The notes below the pieces were generated by a model, which searched no databases, was not told the DNA's origin, and worked only from the letters and a program-made list of their open reading frames with translations. DNA of 9,191 bases from Candidatus Heimdallarchaeota archaeon. GTDB lineage: Archaea > Asgardarchaeota > Heimdallarchaeia > Heimdallarchaeales > Kariarchaeaceae. Below are positions 6,715 through 9,191 of this stretch, one piece after another; the stretch's first letter is position 1; every line of letters starts with the position of its first letter. The stretch is taken from assembly GCA_021399405.1 (NCBI GenBank), contig JAAFKL010000345.1:1-9191 (forward strand), read 5' to 3'. A program made the translations under genes and the position numbers.

Positions 6715-6819
6715 ATGTTTTGCCTACCACCATTATTTATTAAATTGATATTTTTAGAAGTAATAATTTGAGCAAATTAAGTAAGTTACAAATATTTCTT
6801 TATTTTACATATCTATAAC
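6715..6819. promoter_or_regulatory. divergent promoter region with two boxes placed for leaderless transcripts
   Basis: On the minus strand TTTAATAAATAAT (6745-6733) is centred about 26 bases upstream of the ATG at 6714. On the plus strand AAATATTT (6790-6797) is centred about 26 bases upstream of the ATG at 6820. Both spacings match the archaeal TATA-to-start distance, so each mRNA could begin at its own start codon. GGTGGTAGG just before 6714 is only a weak ribosome-site match. Confidence 0.45.
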
Positions 6820-7098
6820 ATGAAAAATGAGAAATCATTATTTCCTGATCCTAAGGATGAGATCTCAAAAGCATGGATAGAGGCAGTGATTCGGGGGAGA
6901 CTTTCTGAATTTGGGGAAAATATAATATTTTGTCTTGGTATTCCAGGTAGTAATACAAAAGAAATCAATGGATATATTGTCTGTGGAAATACTTGCAGTG
7001 TAAAAACCCATGTACATAATGAGTTTGTAGCTTTCTGTGATGATCATATAGAGATTTTACATAACTATATTACTAATAATCCGAGTAACGATAAGTAA
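6820..7098 (+). CDS. small Cys/His-containing protein, unknown function
   Basis: A 92-residue protein I do not recognise. It has no signal peptide or membrane segment. The N-terminus is charged and helical (DEISKAWIEAVIRGRLSEFG), followed by a strand (NIIFCLGIPG), then INGYIVCGNTC, VKTHVHNEFVAFCDDH and a C-terminal helix. Four cysteines (38, 55, 59, 73) and three histidines (64, 66, 76) are dense for its size; Cys55-x3-Cys59-x4-His64-x-His66 could bind a metal, though it fits no named finger. Support for it being real: ATG start, a TATA-like box at the leaderless spacing, and a stop 2 bases before the end of the convergent HAD gene, with no better frame opposite. It could also be a member of a lineage-restricted family. 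Confidence 0.6.
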   Translation: MKNEKSLFPDPKDEISKAWIEAVIRGRLSEFGENIIFCLGIPGSNTKEINGYIVCGNTCSVKTHVHNEFVAFCDDHIEILHNYITNNPSNDK

Positions 7099-7100
7099 AA

Positions 7101-7832
7101 TCAGATGTTCCAGGCATTTTGTATGCTGGAATATAAATCAGATATACTATCTACAACTATATCTGGTTCGGCGCTTAACATAAGATCTGCAGTACTATCT
7201 TGCGTAATACCGATTGCAAGTAAATTGGCATTATGTGCAGCTTCAACATCATATTTTGTATCACCGACAAACCAAACTTCTCTCCTAAGGTTTGTGCTTT
7301 TTGAATAATCAAATTCTAAGTTTCTTAAAGCCAATAATAAGGGTTCAGGTGAAGGTTTTCTTTCTTTCAAGTCCTCAGAACCAATATACACACTAAAATA
7401 GTTACCTAATCCAGCCTTATCCATAAGAATTCTTGCACTTTTAGATTCATTGGAGGTACAAATTCCCATTCTAATATTAAACGAATCCAGTAACTCTAGT
7501 ATCTCATTAACTGAATTATACACCTGTGGTTTACCTTCAAGAGTTTCTGCATATCTTCCAAAATAATCCCAGAAATACTTATCAATTTTAACTAAATCCT
7601 CTTCCTCGATCCCCATACCCCTTCCTGTTTCATAAGTACTTCTTCCAAATAATTTTCTAATTTCTCCTCTTGATATAGGCTCATATCCCAGTTCAATCAT
7701 TCCATAATAATATGCATCAGCAACGACATCTGAATTGTCAACTAATGTACCATCCATATCAAACAAGATTATTGTGGGTTTAAGCTCTAGGGGATTTTCA
7801 TCAGCCATTAATTGAGGATCTATTTTGATCAT
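7101..7832 (-). CDS. HAD-superfamily hydrolase, phosphoglycolate phosphatase/beta-phosphoglucomutase-like
   Basis: A 243-residue cytosolic phosphatase-type enzyme. Motif I is FDMDGTLVD with nucleophile Asp25 and acid/base Asp27; motif II is CTSN (Thr126); motif III is the lysine in ERKPSPEP (Lys159); motif IV is VGDTKYD (Asp191, Asp195) for Mg2+. The ~35-105 segment between motifs I and II is the helical C1 cap of the Gph/PgmB branch. RKPSPEPLLLAL and VGDTKYDVEAAHNAN are typical of phosphoglycolate-phosphatase-like members, but substrate choice in this family cannot be read from motifs. The N-terminal ~18 residues before strand 1 are slightly long; ATG at 7808 (Met9) is an alternative start. 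It is convergent with the small Cys/His gene (2-base gap) and divergent from the DUF72 gene. Confidence 0.9.
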   Translation of the reverse strand: MIKIDPQLMADENPLELKPTIILFDMDGTLVDNSDVVADAYYYGMIELGYEPISRGEIRKLFGRSTYETGRGMGIEEEDLVKIDKYFWDYFGRYAETLEGKPQVYNSVNEILELLDSFNIRMGICTSNESKSARILMDKAGLGNYFSVYIGSEDLKERKPSPEPLLLALRNLEFDYSKSTNLRREVWFVGDTKYDVEAAHNANLLAIGITQDSTADLMLSAEPDIVVDSISDLYSSIQNAWNI

Positions 7833-7865
7833 TATAAAAATCCAGTTCGTTAAGTAATTTAATAG

Positions 7866-7877
7866 AAATATATAATT
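7866..7877 (-). promoter_or_regulatory. TATA box for the HAD hydrolase gene
   Basis: On the minus strand AATTATATATTT is a strong archaeal TATA match about 40 bases before the ATG at 7832, giving a likely transcript start near 7845 and a leader of roughly a dozen bases. In the same 171-base spacer, ATTTTAATTA (7965-7974) on the plus strand is a weaker candidate box for the DUF72 gene at 8004. I see nothing else in the spacer. Confidence 0.5.
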
Positions 7878-8003
7878 CTTGTAATATCTAGAAGTTGATT
7901 GAACGTTAAATTATCAATTTTTGATCAACAAAAAAGAAGTTCTGCCGAAATTTATCGTGATAGATTTTAATTAGGTATAGATGATTAGGAATTAGATCCA
8001 ACA

Positions 8004-8786
8004 ATGATTTATTTGGGAACTGTAAATTGGCGTTATCCTCATTGGGTGAAATCTTTTTATCCTACTGATGATGAAAGTCAATGGTTGTCTTATTATGCAA
8101 AACGTTCTTCATTTGCTGAAATCAGAACGACTTACACACGGGTCCTACCTCCAGAAATTATTAATCACTGGGTATCGAATACAAAGGACGATTTCATATT
8201 TTCTGCTAGTATGAATAAACAGGTAACCCATGATAAGAAAAATGAAATCCAAAAAGATGATTTAGCCAAGTTTTTCGATATGCTTGAACCACTTGGAAAC
8301 AAGCTAGGTGTGGTGTTACTTCACTTTCCAAACCATTTACTAAATAACGAACAAAACCTAGCATTTGTAATTGCAGTAATTGATGCTTGTAGAGAGTACT
8401 TTAATGGATATTTGGTGATAGACATAAGTAATCGATCTTGGTTTACCAGTGAAGTAAATGAGATATTTGTAAAAAAGGATGCCTGTTTGCTAAACAATGA
8501 TCGTAGAGCAGTTGGATCATCAATGAATAATCCAGAGATTTACTACCTTAAATTGGCTGGAGACACGAGACTAATTCCCAAAAAAGATTTTGGTACTACG
8601 TACTTTCCAAGAGATAGAGATATTAAACATTGGTCCAGTCATCTGAAATTCAAGGCTAAACGACACAAGAAAATCTTTGTATCATTTGATAATCATTTCT
8701 CAGGAGATTCAACAAAAGATGCGTATATGATGTCGAATGCATTAAAGGATATGAAGATAAAATTCACTGGTTTTAACGACCGTTGA
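8004..8786 (+). CDS. DUF72 (YecE-like) TIM-barrel protein, divergent
   Basis: A 260-residue protein of the DUF72 family, whose biochemical role is not established. The opening YLGTVNWRYPHWVKSFYP (3-20) matches the family start (G-T/S-x-x-W-x-Y-x-x-W-x-x-x-F-Y-P). Also recognisable are FIFSASMNKQVTHD (~64-77), VVLLHFPNHL (103-112), VIDISNRSWF (138-147), YYLKLAGDTR (180-189) and the final VSFDNHFSGDSTKDAYMMSNAL (226-247). Several usually conserved residues are changed: the E-x-R before SW is D-x-S here, the R-x-H-G near 182 is K-x-A-G, and the late F-N-N is F-D-N. The fold call is firm, but the usual active-site-like residues look eroded or specialised. Start ATG 8004. It ends one base short of the arsC remnant, tail to tail. 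Confidence 0.88.
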   Translation: MIYLGTVNWRYPHWVKSFYPTDDESQWLSYYAKRSSFAEIRTTYTRVLPPEIINHWVSNTKDDFIFSASMNKQVTHDKKNEIQKDDLAKFFDMLEPLGNKLGVVLLHFPNHLLNNEQNLAFVIAVIDACREYFNGYLVIDISNRSWFTSEVNEIFVKKDACLLNNDRRAVGSSMNNPEIYYLKLAGDTRLIPKKDFGTTYFPRDRDIKHWSSHLKFKAKRHKKIFVSFDNHFSGDSTKDAYMMSNALKDMKIKFTGFNDR

Positions 8787-8787
8787 A

Positions 8788-9060
8788 TTATAGTTTAATT
8801 TCAACTTCTAAATTAAATTGGATGGCTAACCATTTAGATATTTGGAGTCGAGTTTCTCTGAAAGCGTTTAATTTATCACCCTCGTTACCTTTTACAGAGT
8901 TGGGATCAGGAAATCCCATATGTACGTATTCTTCAGCACCTGGGAAAAAAGGACAATTTTCCTTTGCATTATCGCAGACTGTAACTACATAATCAAATTT
9001 CATTTTTTCAAATTCATCAATAAGCTTAGATCTATCATCAATATTGTCCTTACAATATTT
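8788..9060 (-). pseudogene. arsC: 5'-truncated arsenate reductase / low-Mr phosphatase-like gene (arsC type)
   Basis: Only the C-terminal half of a thioredoxin-linked ArsC-like protein is present. From Met at 9003 it reads KFDYVVTVCDNAKENCPFFPG, then VHMGFPDP and LNAFRETRLQISKWL, the ordinary order for this family. Cys10 and Cys17 of this fragment (C-x6-C) correspond to the Cys82/Cys89 redox pair of the Staphylococcus/Bacillus enzymes. The frame stays family-like upstream of that Met (DDRSKLIDEFEKM, back to about 9048), so 9003 is not the true start. It then hits a stop at 9073-9075 without the N-terminal Cys-x5-Arg phosphate loop. The missing ~50-55 residues have been replaced by the tail of a TnpB gene on the same strand. 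The fragment should be inactive. An assembly join is the alternative explanation. Confidence 0.75.
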
Positions 9061-9191
9061 TAAACGCTGAAATTAACTAATCTCAGACGATCAGGCGAGA
9101 TGATGTCGCCACTACTCCATTTAGATAATCTATTAGATAAACTATTTGGAGCTACTTTTCGCATGATATTAATTGCTCCATTAATATCTGC
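9060..9191 (-). CDS. tnpB: TnpB (IS200/IS605-family RNA-guided nuclease) C-terminal fragment, running off the window
   Basis: The minus strand from the window edge translates as 43 residues beginning ADINGAINIMRKVAP and ending RLRLVNFSV before TAA at 9062-9060. The D-x-N-x-A-x-N-I block is the hallmark RuvC-III segment of TnpB/OrfB proteins, carrying the third catalytic aspartate, followed as usual by a short variable tail. The rest of the protein (RuvC-I/II and the zinc ribbon) lies outside the window. TnpB is the RNA-guided nuclease of IS200/IS605-type elements and acts with a guide RNA that comes from the element's right end. The fragment abuts and truncates the arsC-like gene in another reading frame. 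Whether a TnpA transposase accompanies it cannot be seen. Confidence 0.82.
   Translation of the reverse strand, partial: ADINGAINIMRKVAPNSLSNRLSKWSSGDIISPDRLRLVNFSV
9094..9110 (-). other. hairpin in the 3' end of tnpB (possible IS right-end / guide-RNA structure)
   Basis: GGCGA (9094-9098) and TCGCC (9106-9110) form a perfect GC-rich 5-bp stem around a 7-base loop, unusual in this AT-rich window. It lies inside the tnpB tail, 32 bases before the stop. IS200/IS605 right ends have such stems, and TnpB guide RNAs overlap the tnpB 3' end, so this may be part of that RNA. Only the short stem is direct evidence. Confidence 0.4.

Noticed and set aside
8788..9003. An intact small protein starting at the ATG at 9003
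   Set aside because: Family-like residues continue upstream of that Met, and the fragment lacks the catalytic N-terminal loop, so it is a remnant rather than a short gene.
9058..9075. A TnpB-ArsC fusion protein by readthrough
   Set aside because: The two frames differ in phase, TnpB has its own TAA at 9060-9062, and the ArsC frame has a stop at 9073-9075.
1..9191. CRISPR arrays, tRNA or rRNA genes
   Set aside because: Read for regularly spaced repeats and for tRNA T-arm and acceptor patterns on both strands; none were evident by eye.

Overview
The window looks like chromosomal DNA from an AT-rich archaeon, most likely an Asgard archaeon (Heimdallarchaeia or a related lineage is my guess). 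The reasons are archaeal-style TATA boxes with short or absent leaders, frequent GTG/TTG starts, an F420/flavin luciferase-like oxidoreductase, a surface protein ending in a Ser/Thr-rich stalk plus C-terminal membrane anchor, and above all a stand-alone Rab/Ras-type small GTPase. The taxonomic call is inference; there is no rRNA or tRNA here.

Layout. Positions 1-81 hold a GC-richer open frame that ends at 81, possibly the tail of a transposon gene. On the minus strand follow a SufR-like winged-helix regulator with three spaced cysteines (98-775) and a translationally coupled pair: a winged-helix protein (1560-1925) and a two-TM surface protein with a Ser/Thr-rich stalk (848-1567). A luciferase-like oxidoreductase (2047-3009, plus) converges on a large secreted protein (3024-5177, minus). 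That protein joins a GATase1/DUF4350-like domain, an Ig-like domain and an endonuclease/exonuclease/phosphatase domain. Divergent from it is the small GTPase (5272-5856), which converges on a cytosolic GATase1/DUF4350-like protein (5923-6714). Then come a small Cys/His-rich unknown protein (6820-7098), a HAD phosphatase (7101-7832, minus) and a divergent DUF72 protein (8004-8786, plus).

The right edge is a broken gene. An arsenate-reductase-like frame (minus, 8788 to about 9060) keeps its C-terminal half, including the Cys-x6-Cys pair, but loses its N-terminal catalytic loop exactly where the C-terminus of a TnpB (IS200/IS605-type) protein ends (9060-9191). The simplest reading is an IS605-family insertion inside arsC; an assembly join at a repeat is the main alternative.

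How genes may work together. Most genes are single transcription units in alternating orientation, so operon logic is limited to the 848-1925 pair. The most suggestive cluster is the GTPase lying between two proteins that carry what looks like the same GATase1-like fold, one secreted and one cytosolic. A functional link is only a hypothesis. No CRISPR array, tRNA, rRNA or complete mobile element was seen, and no gene-free stretch exceeds 300 bases.
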